IMG/VR virus record: IMGVR_UViG_3300009706_001100
Span: 1 to 22,814 of that record
DNA length: 22,814 nucleotides
From: a virus
Strand: one strand, 5' to 3'
Made by a program: the position numbers and the translations under genes. The stretch's first letter is position 1. Every line of letters starts with the position of its first letter. Of this stretch, positions 8,855 through 14,924 are shown in pieces. The notes below the pieces were generated by a model, which made no database searches, was not told the DNA's origin, and saw only the letters and a list, made by a program, of their open reading frames with translations.

Positions 8855-8890
8855 GAACAGCACCTCGCACGTGGTCGCATCCTCGGGCTC

Positions 8891-10117
8891 CTACATAAAC
8901 GCGAGCCGCACCGGGGTGTCAATTGCGCTGCTGTTACCGTCGCCTGTGCCGCCGTCGGCGTCGTAATAGCCGGGCTTGATCGTGTGGGTGATGCTAACGA
9001 TCCCCTCGCTGTCGCCCAGGGTGCTCTGCACGTCTACCTGGCCAACGGGCACCAGCAGAGAAAACGCTGCGCCGGGCGTGCCAGTTCCAAGGTCGGCCTG
9101 GAGGTAGCTGTAGGTGTCGCCCGGCGCCTTGATCTCGCCGTCACCGATCGTGCTGGCGAGCACTTCCATATTGATCGTCACGTCGCGCGAGGTGACCACG
9201 TATTGGCTCACGCCCTCGCTGCTGGAGTGATTCAGCACCGCTGAATACTCGCAAGCGATCTCGATGCTCATGGACGCCACGTCAACGCTGGTGCCGCTGC
9301 TGCGCACGAGCGCGCCCGTGGCACCGGTCGAGGCCGGCAGCTGCGGCAGGCTGTACGTATAGAGGCCAGGATCGCCGCCAGAGCCCACAAACTCCCAGTC
9401 GGCAAACTGCAGCTCGGCCTCCAGCACAGGCTGCTGCTTGGCGTCCAGCGTGATCTTGGCGCTCGTCACGAGGCCGTCGAACATGATGATCCGCGAGCTG
9501 GCGTCAGCACCCAAAAACTCCATCGACAGCGGCACAGAGGGCTGACCGTTGCTCAAAAAGTGACTGATCGAGCCGTACACCGGGCGCCCCGCGATGGGCG
9601 AGCTGGGCGCGTTGCTGGTCAGGGTGGTCACCGCACCGCTGACCGACTTGACCCAGCCCACGATCAGCGTGCTGTCATCAGCGGCGGAGCTGGCCAGCAC
9701 CGCGTCAGCGGCCACGCTGGTGGGGCTGCCGCTCAGGGTCAGATCGGGCGCGCTGTAGCTGTCCACGGTCTTGCCCGCGACGCCCGTGGTGTAGTCGGTC
9801 CCGCCGAGCGCGTATTCCAGGATCAGCGAGTCGACGTGCTGATCGCTGCTGGTCGGGTCAGCGCCGGGCGTGGTGGCGCTCCAGCCATGCAGCGGCAGCT
9901 TGACGCTGGCCGTGGCACCCTCGCGGCTGCCGGCCGCGACGCGGTGCTGGTGATAGCCGCCACGGTAGGCCTCAGTCATGAGCGCCTCGCGCGTCAGCGA
10001 GGGCGTGGTGATCTCGCACTCGGCATAGGCCGCAGCGCCAAAGGTGGTCTGTTTTGTGCCCCATGCGGCCTGCTTGGCCAGCGAGACGCGCCCCAGGTTT
10101 GATGGATGATAGGCCAT
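8891..10117 (-). CDS. Major tail tube protein
   Basis: A 408-residue, beta-rich protein starting MAYHPSNLGRVSLAKQAAWGTKQ, which resembles the N-terminus of the large phage tube proteins (a Q/E-x-x-[WY]GT element followed by strands). It is rich in Ser/Thr/Val and nearly lacks Cys. The size is larger than classical 150-250-residue tubes, so an extra Ig-like domain is probable (near 130-190, with STLIVGWVKSVSG). It forms the hexamer-ring tube of a long tail. A GGAGTGAG ribosome-binding site precedes the ATG. It ends with TAG, and the same frame stays open after it through the next gene. Confidence 0.78.
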   Translation of the reverse strand: MAYHPSNLGRVSLAKQAAWGTKQTTFGAAAYAECEITTPSLTREALMTEAYRGGYHQHRVAAGSREGATASVKLPLHGWSATTPGADPTSSDQHVDSLILEYALGGTDYTTGVAGKTVDSYSAPDLTLSGSPTSVAADAVLASSAADDSTLIVGWVKSVSGAVTTLTSNAPSSPIAGRPVYGSISHFLSNGQPSVPLSMEFLGADASSRIIMFDGLVTSAKITLDAKQQPVLEAELQFADWEFVGSGGDPGLYTYSLPQLPASTGATGALVRSSGTSVDVASMSIEIACEYSAVLNHSSSEGVSQYVVTSRDVTINMEVLASTIGDGEIKAPGDTYSYLQADLGTGTPGAAFSLLVPVGQVDVQSTLGDSEGIVSITHTIKPGYYDADGGTGDGNSSAIDTPVRLAFM

Positions 10118-10119
10118 GT

Positions 10120-10545
10120 CTAGCTCACTCCGGTCAGGCGGTAGGTCACGTCAGCTGATATGCGCGCCTCGATGGCGCCGTCTCTCTCGTCAATGTCAAG
10201 CGGCTGTGTGGCGGCAGCGTATATGTCAGCCGCCTGGGTGTGCAGCCTGACCAGCGCGCGGTCCACGCGCTCCATGTCATCCGACACACGATCCAGCGTG
10301 GCCGCACCTGCGGCAGAGTAAAGCACGGTGACGGTAAACTGCGCGCGCAGGGCGTCAACGGTCATGAGATCCGCACGGTTTGGCGGGTCGCTCAGGTCGA
10401 CAACGAACACGCGATCAGGCGCGCGCAGCCCGTCGCGCAGGGCGGTGTCGACGTGCCTGAACACGTCGCGCCCGCTGGCCTGGGCGTCTGGCGTGATCGC
10501 CTCGATGGCCGCGATCACGGCGTCTCTGACCGCGCTCGCCCTCAC
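10120..10545 (-). CDS. Tail terminator-like protein
   Basis: A 141-residue protein with the layout of small tail-completion/terminator proteins: an N-terminal helix (VRDAVIAAIEAITP), a DVFRHVD segment, beta strands with RVFVVDLSD and AQFTVTVLYSA, a long helix (DRVSDDMERVDRALVRL), and a last strand pair (IEARISADVTYRLTG). Such proteins cap the growing tail tube and join it to the head. Placement between a connector-type gene and the tail tube fits. The GTG start overlaps the previous TGA. It ends with TAG, two bases before the tube gene. Confidence 0.62.
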   Translation of the reverse strand: MRASAVRDAVIAAIEAITPDAQASGRDVFRHVDTALRDGLRAPDRVFVVDLSDPPNRADLMTVDALRAQFTVTVLYSAAGAATLDRVSDDMERVDRALVRLHTQAADIYAAATQPLDIDERDGAIEARISADVTYRLTGVS

Positions 10546-11435
10546 CTGCGCACCACGCGCATGGTGTACATGGGCGCCACCTCGCCAGCATCTACCGCGC
10601 CATCGTCATCACGATCGATCCAGTTGTTCGCGACGGCTTCGGCGATGAGGCGCCGCAGCGTCTGCTCTTGATCGTGCTGGTATGCCGTCGGGTCGTACCC
10701 TGCAGGCACGAGCGCGTCACTGGTCGCGCACTCCAGCCGCAGCGCCGCCAGGCCCGCCGACTCAAACACGGATCGATCGCCCACCATGTGCGGGTAGTTT
10801 CCGTCTGCGCGCAGGATGTTCCTGACCCGCTGGCTGGCTCGCCGCGCCAGCTCAAAGTAATGGCCAGAGTCGAGCCCGGTGGCGTAGCCGGGAAAGGCCA
10901 GCGCCAGATACCGCGCAGCGTCGTCGCCGCTCACCGCGTCGGGCCAGGGCGTCTTAACCACGTCAACGATCGTGCGATAACGGCGCACCGTGCCGTCGCC
11001 GTCAGTCACAGACCACTCAACGCGGTGATTGAGCCCGCGATCTGCGGTGTCGGCAGCCGTCAGCGGTGCTGACACGCGTTGGCCCACCAGGGTGTCACCG
11101 ACTGCCAGGGTGCCCGGTGGCGGGTGCTCCAGGGTGATCGTGGTGCCTGACACCTCACTCACGCCCACAGAGGCCGCCCAGCCGCTGGCGCTGGTCAGCC
11201 AGTAGCGCACGCCGGGCGTCATGCCCGTCGCGTTGTCCACCGTCATCGCCGTCTGGGACGTGACGGTGGCCACGGTCGCGGTGCCTGCATCACCGATCGC
11301 GTCCACCGTAACGGTGGGCGTGGCCAGGGCGGTGCCGCTGGTGCCATAAAACGTGGCCGTGGCGCTGACCGGCGCGGCGGTGTCCGGGTACTCTGACACC
11401 GTGGCAGCCGCGTCCTCTGTCACCTCGATCGCCAT
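10542..11435 (-). CDS. Connector-region protein with beta-rich N-terminus and EF-hand-like loop
   Basis: A 297-residue protein. Residues 1-145 are Thr/Val/Ala-rich and beta-like, with Ig-like repeats of strands (TATVATVTSQTAMTV; GTTITLEHPP). Residues 150-297 are helical and mixed, with the stretch YFELARRASQRVRNILRADG and a C-terminal EF-hand-like loop DRDDDGAVDAGE (274-285) that fits D-x-D-x-D-G-x-x-D-x-x-E. The location right after the capsid and before the tail terminator suggests a head-tail connector or adaptor. The start ATG has AGGGAGGG upstream, so it is translated independently of the capsid gene. Family unrecognised. It ends in GTGA. Confidence 0.6.
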   Translation of the reverse strand: MAIEVTEDAAATVSEYPDTAAPVSATATFYGTSGTALATPTVTVDAIGDAGTATVATVTSQTAMTVDNATGMTPGVRYWLTSASGWAASVGVSEVSGTTITLEHPPPGTLAVGDTLVGQRVSAPLTAADTADRGLNHRVEWSVTDGDGTVRRYRTIVDVVKTPWPDAVSGDDAARYLALAFPGYATGLDSGHYFELARRASQRVRNILRADGNYPHMVGDRSVFESAGLAALRLECATSDALVPAGYDPTAYQHDQEQTLRRLIAEAVANNWIDRDDDGAVDAGEVAPMYTMRVVRR

Positions 11436-11457
11436 CGGCCCTCCCTGGCTCGGCGGT

Positions 11458-11483
11458 GGCGCCAGGCCGTCAGGCCCAGCGCC
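11458..11483 (-). other. Strong RNA hairpin after the capsid gene
   Basis: In the sense strand GGCGCTGGGCC and GGCCTGGCGCC flank the loop TGAC. The stem is 11 pairs, of which two are G-U wobbles that pair only in the minus-strand transcript (on the other strand they would be C-A mismatches). That asymmetry favours a function in capsid mRNA. It has no U run, so it is more likely a 3' stabiliser, processing site or partial attenuator than an intrinsic terminator. Confidence 0.6.
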
Positions 11484-11492
11484 GCGCCGTTA

Positions 11493-12470
11493 CTAGGACG
11501 GGTTACCGGCGATCCCGATCGGCTCAGGCTTGGCATCCACCGCCAGAGCGAAGTCGACGACCAGCTTGCGGGCCAAGGTGTCGGCGTCCTCGGTGATGCG
11601 CAGAACCGGCGGCAGGCGTTGCCACGCCACCAGGCAATTCTCCAGCTTGGGCAGCAAGTACCACGCGTTCGTGTCGGTCAGCCAGGGCGCCACCACGATG
11701 TCAGCCAGCCCCATGTACTGGCCCACCATGTTGTTTAGTCCCTGCGAGGGCGAGGCGGCGCTCGACGTGTCGGAGGCGCTGCCCACGGTGGTGGTCACGC
11801 TGGTCAGCGTGTACGTGGATCCGACAGCGGCCATGGCGGCCTCTTCGAGATCGGGCGGAACCACCAGGGTGAAACCACCCGCCACGAGGTCATAGGGCGC
11901 GCCGGTCGAGTCGACCCAGGCCCTAGCAGACTTGACGGCGGCGGCTACACCGGCCGCGTCGAGCGCGCTGGTGATGTAGTTGCTGCGCGTGGTCGGCCCG
12001 CCGCTCGGCGTGCCCGGCACGGTGTGATCCGTCGCGAACAGCGTTTTCGGCGTAGGCAGGCCGGTGGTGACCGTGCCGCCCACCAGGCCGCCCTCCAGCG
12101 TGGTGTAAACCTGCTTGGCATAGGTGTTAGCCACGGCGATGCCCATCCGGCGCGCCATGTCGGCCACGAGGTTGGGGATGATCTCCGCGTCGAGTCGGCC
12201 CACGGTCACCATCGATCCGTACTGCGCGATCGCGATGTCCTTGGTGCCACTCGCGCCGGCCGCGCTGGCCGTGGCGCTCAGGTCGGCCGAGCCATCCCAG
12301 CTGGCCACCTCGCCCAGCGAGGCCATCGAGGTCATGCGCAGAGCGCCAGACTGATCCGTGCGGAAATCCGCCACGCGGCGCCAGTGATCCGGGATCGAAG
12401 CCAGGCCGTCAACATAGTTGATCGTGGCAATAGAGCGGGCGTTACTCGAAGAAAATGCGGTGAGTGCCAC
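11493..12470 (-). CDS. Major capsid protein (HK97 fold, Mu gpT-like)
   Basis: Main shell subunit, 325 residues. The N-terminal part (NARSIATINYVDGLASIPDH) is followed by a strand-rich E-loop-like region (EVASWDGSADLSATA), then IAQYGSMVTVGRLDAEIIPNLVADMARRMG, the spine-helix pattern of HK97-fold capsids. LPTPKTLFATDHT and TLVVPPDLEEAA (A-domain) recall the Mu gpT family, as does the terminal VVAPWL...WYLLP. It has GTG as its start, fixed by the GGAGG site. It ends in a tandem TAG-TAA stop, the only one seen here, which suggests strict termination. Gaps on both sides and the following hairpin set it apart from the coupled genes. Fold assignment rests on pattern, size and position; no cleavage site is obvious. 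Confidence 0.85.
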   Translation of the reverse strand: MALTAFSSSNARSIATINYVDGLASIPDHWRRVADFRTDQSGALRMTSMASLGEVASWDGSADLSATASAAGASGTKDIAIAQYGSMVTVGRLDAEIIPNLVADMARRMGIAVANTYAKQVYTTLEGGLVGGTVTTGLPTPKTLFATDHTVPGTPSGGPTTRSNYITSALDAAGVAAAVKSARAWVDSTGAPYDLVAGGFTLVVPPDLEEAAMAAVGSTYTLTSVTTTVGSASDTSSAASPSQGLNNMVGQYMGLADIVVAPWLTDTNAWYLLPKLENCLVAWQRLPPVLRITEDADTLARKLVVDFALAVDAKPEPIGIAGNPS

Positions 12471-12565
12471 GGGACAGCCTCCAGGTGTGTGTGATCCGTC
12501 AGACGCCCAACAGCCTAGCCCACCCTGCCGCGCACCCGCTGGCGATCACCCAAACCCGCGCCAGG
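12471..12565 (-). promoter_or_regulatory. Intergenic leader of the major capsid gene
   Basis: This is the longest non-coding stretch in the window, 95 bases. In the sense direction it begins with a weak hairpin (CTGGCG / CGCCAG, plus-strand 12539-12564, 14-base loop) directly after the upstream stop, and ends with the strong capsid ribosome-binding site. I found no convincing -35/-10 pair. It may hold a promoter of unknown consensus or serve as an untranslated leader that frees the capsid mRNA from coupling. Confidence 0.4.
12478..12484 (-). promoter_or_regulatory. Strong Shine-Dalgarno site of the major capsid gene
   Basis: CTGGAGG lies on the minus strand with seven bases between GGAGG and the GTG start at 12470. 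It is the best ribosome-binding site seen in the window and decides the capsid start. High capsid demand explains it. Confidence 0.7.
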
Positions 12566-13048
12566 TCACCGGCTTACGGTCACAATGCCCTCGCGCACGG
12601 CGCCGGTGGCGCCTGGGATGCGTGCCATCTCATCCTTCCAGCTGTCGCCCACGCTGCGCTCGATGCGCTTGCGCAGCTCGCGCTTGCGCTCGTGGAGCAT
12701 GCGGTAGGCCTGGTGAGGGATGCACAGGTACAGGCCGCCGCTGTCGCCGTCGGCCGATTCAAAGCCAACTTTCTTTAGCCCCTGCGGCGCGCTCTGGTAG
12801 CCCATGCGTCGCATGTTCGCGGCCAGCGCCTCGGCCCTCGGCGCGCCGCGCTGGCCGCAGCGTGTAAACACCCAGCCCTTGGCATAGTCGTCGGGCATTC
12901 CATACCAGCTGCCAATACTCATGCGCTCGGCCTGATCGTGGGCCTGGAAATACTCATTGAGCTGCAGCAGGCTCTGCGCCTCGGCCTGAGCCGCGCCAGC
13001 GTTGATCGTGGCAGCAGCGTCCAGCTTGCCGCCTTTCTTGCCGCTCAT
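12566..13048 (-). CDS. Hypothetical head-region protein, 160 aa
   Basis: It lies directly before the capsid gene. A basic start (MSGKKGGK) and a Gln/Ala-rich helix (18-42) are followed by MSIGSWYGMPDDYAKGWVFTRC. Residues 73-118 then carry EALAANMRRMGYQ...DSGGLYL..PHQAYRML, which lines up with the module of the two small genes upstream. The C-terminus is a charged helix (HERKRELRKRIERS). Two Cys (64 and 109) are present. Function is not recognised; a capsid accessory or decoration role is possible from location. The TAATG start overlap and TGA stop precede the 95-base gap before the capsid gene. Confidence 0.68.
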   Translation of the reverse strand: MSGKKGGKLDAAATINAGAAQAEAQSLLQLNEYFQAHDQAERMSIGSWYGMPDDYAKGWVFTRCGQRGAPRAEALAANMRRMGYQSAPQGLKKVGFESADGDSGGLYLCIPHQAYRMLHERKRELRKRIERSVGDSWKDEMARIPGATGAVREGIVTVSR

Positions 13049-13626
13049 TACTCGCCCCCGAACGTCGCGCGCATTTGCGCGCGGTGAAAGTCAGCACCAA
13101 AGGTGCCGTGCTGGCTCGACTTCATCTGCTCGTTCATTTGCGCGGTCTGGGTCGCGCCCTCGGTCTGGGTGGCGAACAGGCCGCCATTGCCGTCACGCCA
13201 CGCCTGGAGCGCCTGGGCGCCGTCGGCGGTGCCCGGGTCAGCGGCAGGCGCGAGTGTCAGCAGGTGCGAGTCAGACAGGCTGGCGCTGGCGCCCATCTTG
13301 CGCAGGTAGTCGACGCGTGCGCGCTGCGCCGCGCGTGCGCTGATCGCCTCGACGGCCTCACGCGCTGATCGCGTGCGCTCCAGCTCGGCAGACAGCTCGG
13401 CACGCAGGGCGCCCATGCCATCGTCATCGGCAGGCGAGGCCGCCACCGGCACAGGCGGCGGCTCGGCCGTCAGCTGCACCGGCGGCGGTGTGGTGGCTGG
13501 CGCGGGCGTGGTGGGCTCTGGTGTGGCGGGTGCTGCCTGCTGCGGGGCGGCAGGCGGCGGGGCGGCAGGCTCTGGCGGTGTGGTTGCGTCAATGGGCGCA
13601 CCAGCGACAATGGCGGCATCGCTCAC
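13048..13626 (-). CDS. Putative scaffolding protein
   Basis: A 192-residue product with a long Pro/Ala/Thr-rich N-terminal half (about 1-65, disordered), then a charged coiled-coil-like helix (ALRAELSAELERTRSAREAV, about 72-100), and a short Gln/Met-rich tail ending in AQMRATFGGE. This order of disordered arm, helix and C-terminal capsid-binding tail, one gene upstream of the region leading to the major capsid gene, is typical of phage scaffolds. No Ser-His-Asp protease domain is visible, so it does not look like a protease-scaffold fusion. The GTG start overlaps the upstream stop; its TAA stop forms TAATG with the next gene. The call rests on composition and position. Confidence 0.55.
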   Translation of the reverse strand: MSDAAIVAGAPIDATTPPEPAAPPPAAPQQAAPATPEPTTPAPATTPPPVQLTAEPPPVPVAASPADDDGMGALRAELSAELERTRSAREAVEAISARAAQRARVDYLRKMGASASLSDSHLLTLAPAADPGTADGAQALQAWRDGNGGLFATQTEGATQTAQMNEQMKSSQHGTFGADFHRAQMRATFGGE

Positions 13627-13847
13627 CTTGCCGCCCGATACAGCGCCAGGGCCTCGCTGGTGGCGGCCATGGTCACCAGGCCGCCGGCGCGGGTGTGCGG
13701 GCGAAAGCCGAACCGGGATTGCAGCCGCGCGGCCTCGGTCTCGTCCACCTTGACCGTGTAAACGGTCGGCCCGCCATGCGTGGCCACATCAGGGCGCAGA
13801 CGCGGCACGGCCTTGATCTTGCGCACCTTGGCCCTGCGCTCAGTCAT
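13623..13847 (-). CDS. Small basic protein, 74 aa (shares a module with two neighbours)
   Basis: The ATG start overlaps the upstream stop by eight bases. The N-terminus is basic (MTERRAKVRKIK). A VYTVKVDETEAARL segment leads into FGFRP, then AGGLVTMAATSEALALYRAA. Residues 38-73 follow the same EAA / G-aromatic / GG / A-x-x-x-Y pattern as the upstream 75-residue protein. There is no membrane segment and no catalytic motif. The function is unknown. It overlaps the scaffold candidate by GTGA. Confidence 0.68.
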   Translation of the reverse strand: MTERRAKVRKIKAVPRLRPDVATHGGPTVYTVKVDETEAARLQSRFGFRPHTRAGGLVTMAATSEALALYRAAR

Positions 13848-14067
13848 CGCCGCCCCCGGTGCTGGCCAGGTAGGCGTCAGCCGCTTGCTGGTCGGCCACC
13901 ATCACATACTTGCCGCCGCTGGTGCCCGTGGCCTGCCACCCGCACCTGACCATCACGGCGGCCTCGTCGGGGTCAGACAGACACGAGGCCACCGCCACGC
14001 CATCCATGGCGCGGGCGGCCTTAAGCTGCGGCAGCTTTGCCGATCGGGGCTTCTTCGCCTTGCTCAC
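13840..14067 (-). CDS. Small basic protein, 75 aa (shares a module with two neighbours)
   Basis: The GTG start overlaps the upstream TGA. The first 20 residues are Lys/Arg-rich, and the tail is acidic/glycine-rich (TGGGDD). Between them, residues 35-69 run EAAVMVRCGWQAT..GGKYVM..QQAADAYLA, a helix followed by a G-W turn, a G-G hairpin and a closing helix. The same layout occurs in the next gene and in the 160-residue gene downstream. The function is unknown. Position among head genes suggests a minor head or decoration-type protein, which is inference. Confidence 0.68.
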   Translation of the reverse strand: MSKAKKPRSAKLPQLKAARAMDGVAVASCLSDPDEAAVMVRCGWQATGTSGGKYVMVADQQAADAYLASTGGGDD

Positions 14068-14924
14068 CTGGCACCTCGCTGGGCTTTCTTGAAGTCGGCG
14101 CGCACGCGCTCGATCGCCTTGTTTCTTGTGCGCAGGCGTTTACGCGCTGTCACTGATGTCTGGGCCAGCTTTAGCATGTTGACCAGCGCAGGCACAAACA
14201 GCTGGCCCACCAGGGCGTTGATCTTGGTCATGTCAGCCGCAGACACGTCGATCAGCGGGCCATACTTGTCGCCCAAGAACCGCGCCAGATCGCGGTTGTT
14301 TTTTGCCTGCCCCGTGCGCCGCCCCTTGCTGGCGCCTGCGCCGAGCAGGCCCGCCTCCTTACGGCGCCCGCCGTAAAACGAGATCCGCACGCGGGTGGGC
14401 CCCATGGGGCGGATCTGCATACTGCGCGCCAGGGTGCCGGTGTTGACCAGATTGACGCCAGAGGCGGCCTTGCTCGCGTCGCCCGCTCTGCGAAACTCGC
14501 CATACGTGCGAAACGCTGACCAGCCAGCCCAGCGCCCCGTGCTGATCCTGAACGCCTCCTGGCCAGCCTGGCGCGCTGATAGGCTGTGGCTCGGCACCCA
14601 GTAGTGCCCCTCGGCCTCGCCTGAGCCCTCACGGCTTGACCCTGGCGCGGGGCGTGCCTTGGGCCGCATGTCGCTGTACCTGCCCAGCCCTCGCCCGCTC
14701 GTGCGGCGCCCGTCCACAAACAGCCGTTTGCTGACGAGCGAAAACACCAGCCGCGCCACGTGCAGCACCGGCTCGGCGAGGCGCATCTCGTCGGGCCTGA
14801 TTATCTCGGGATCCCAGCCCGTCATGTTGATCCGCTGGCCTCGTCGCCCACGCGAGCTGACCTTGCTGACCGTGCGCCCGCCCTTTTTTTGACGCTTGCC
14901 CAGTCTATAGTCAGGCGCCACCAT
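14064..14924 (-). CDS. Virion morphogenesis / head-tail joining-like protein
   Basis: This 286-residue protein is very basic. Residues 1-33 are Lys/Arg-rich and contain QKKGG encoded by a seven-A run. The core around 160-235 reads VNTGTLARSMQIR...RVRISFYGG... and then RDLARFLGDKYGPLIDVSAADM. This matches the general pattern of gp10/gpG-type proteins, which have a TG-x-L-x-x-S strand, an ISF-like strand and a final helix after a phenylalanine-rich turn. Proteins of that group close the head or tail connector. The C-terminal region is basic again. The match is by pattern only, so a minor head protein is equally possible. It starts at TGATG with the portal and ends in GTGA. Confidence 0.5.
   Translation of the reverse strand: MVAPDYRLGKRQKKGGRTVSKVSSRGRRGQRINMTGWDPEIIRPDEMRLAEPVLHVARLVFSLVSKRLFVDGRRTSGRGLGRYSDMRPKARPAPGSSREGSGEAEGHYWVPSHSLSARQAGQEAFRISTGRWAGWSAFRTYGEFRRAGDASKAASGVNLVNTGTLARSMQIRPMGPTRVRISFYGGRRKEAGLLGAGASKGRRTGQAKNNRDLARFLGDKYGPLIDVSAADMTKINALVGQLFVPALVNMLKLAQTSVTARKRLRTRNKAIERVRADFKKAQRGAR

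Noticed and set aside
8466-8870. Upstream half of the 241-codon -1 frame across the G-like chaperone
   Set aside because: It reads as an Arg/Gly/His-rich shadow of the chaperone gene. Only the part after about 8465 looks like protein, so it is called as the T-like ORF, with fusion left as a finding.
12471-12565. Sigma70-type promoter in the capsid leader
   Set aside because: No -35/-10 pair with acceptable spacing; the few TTG and TA-containing hexamers are too far apart.
14252-14719. 155-codon minus-strand frame inside the morphogenesis-like gene
   Set aside because: Arg/Ala/Gly/Cys-rich out-of-frame shadow. It is in the +1 frame, not the -1 frame reached by the A AAA AAG heptamer.
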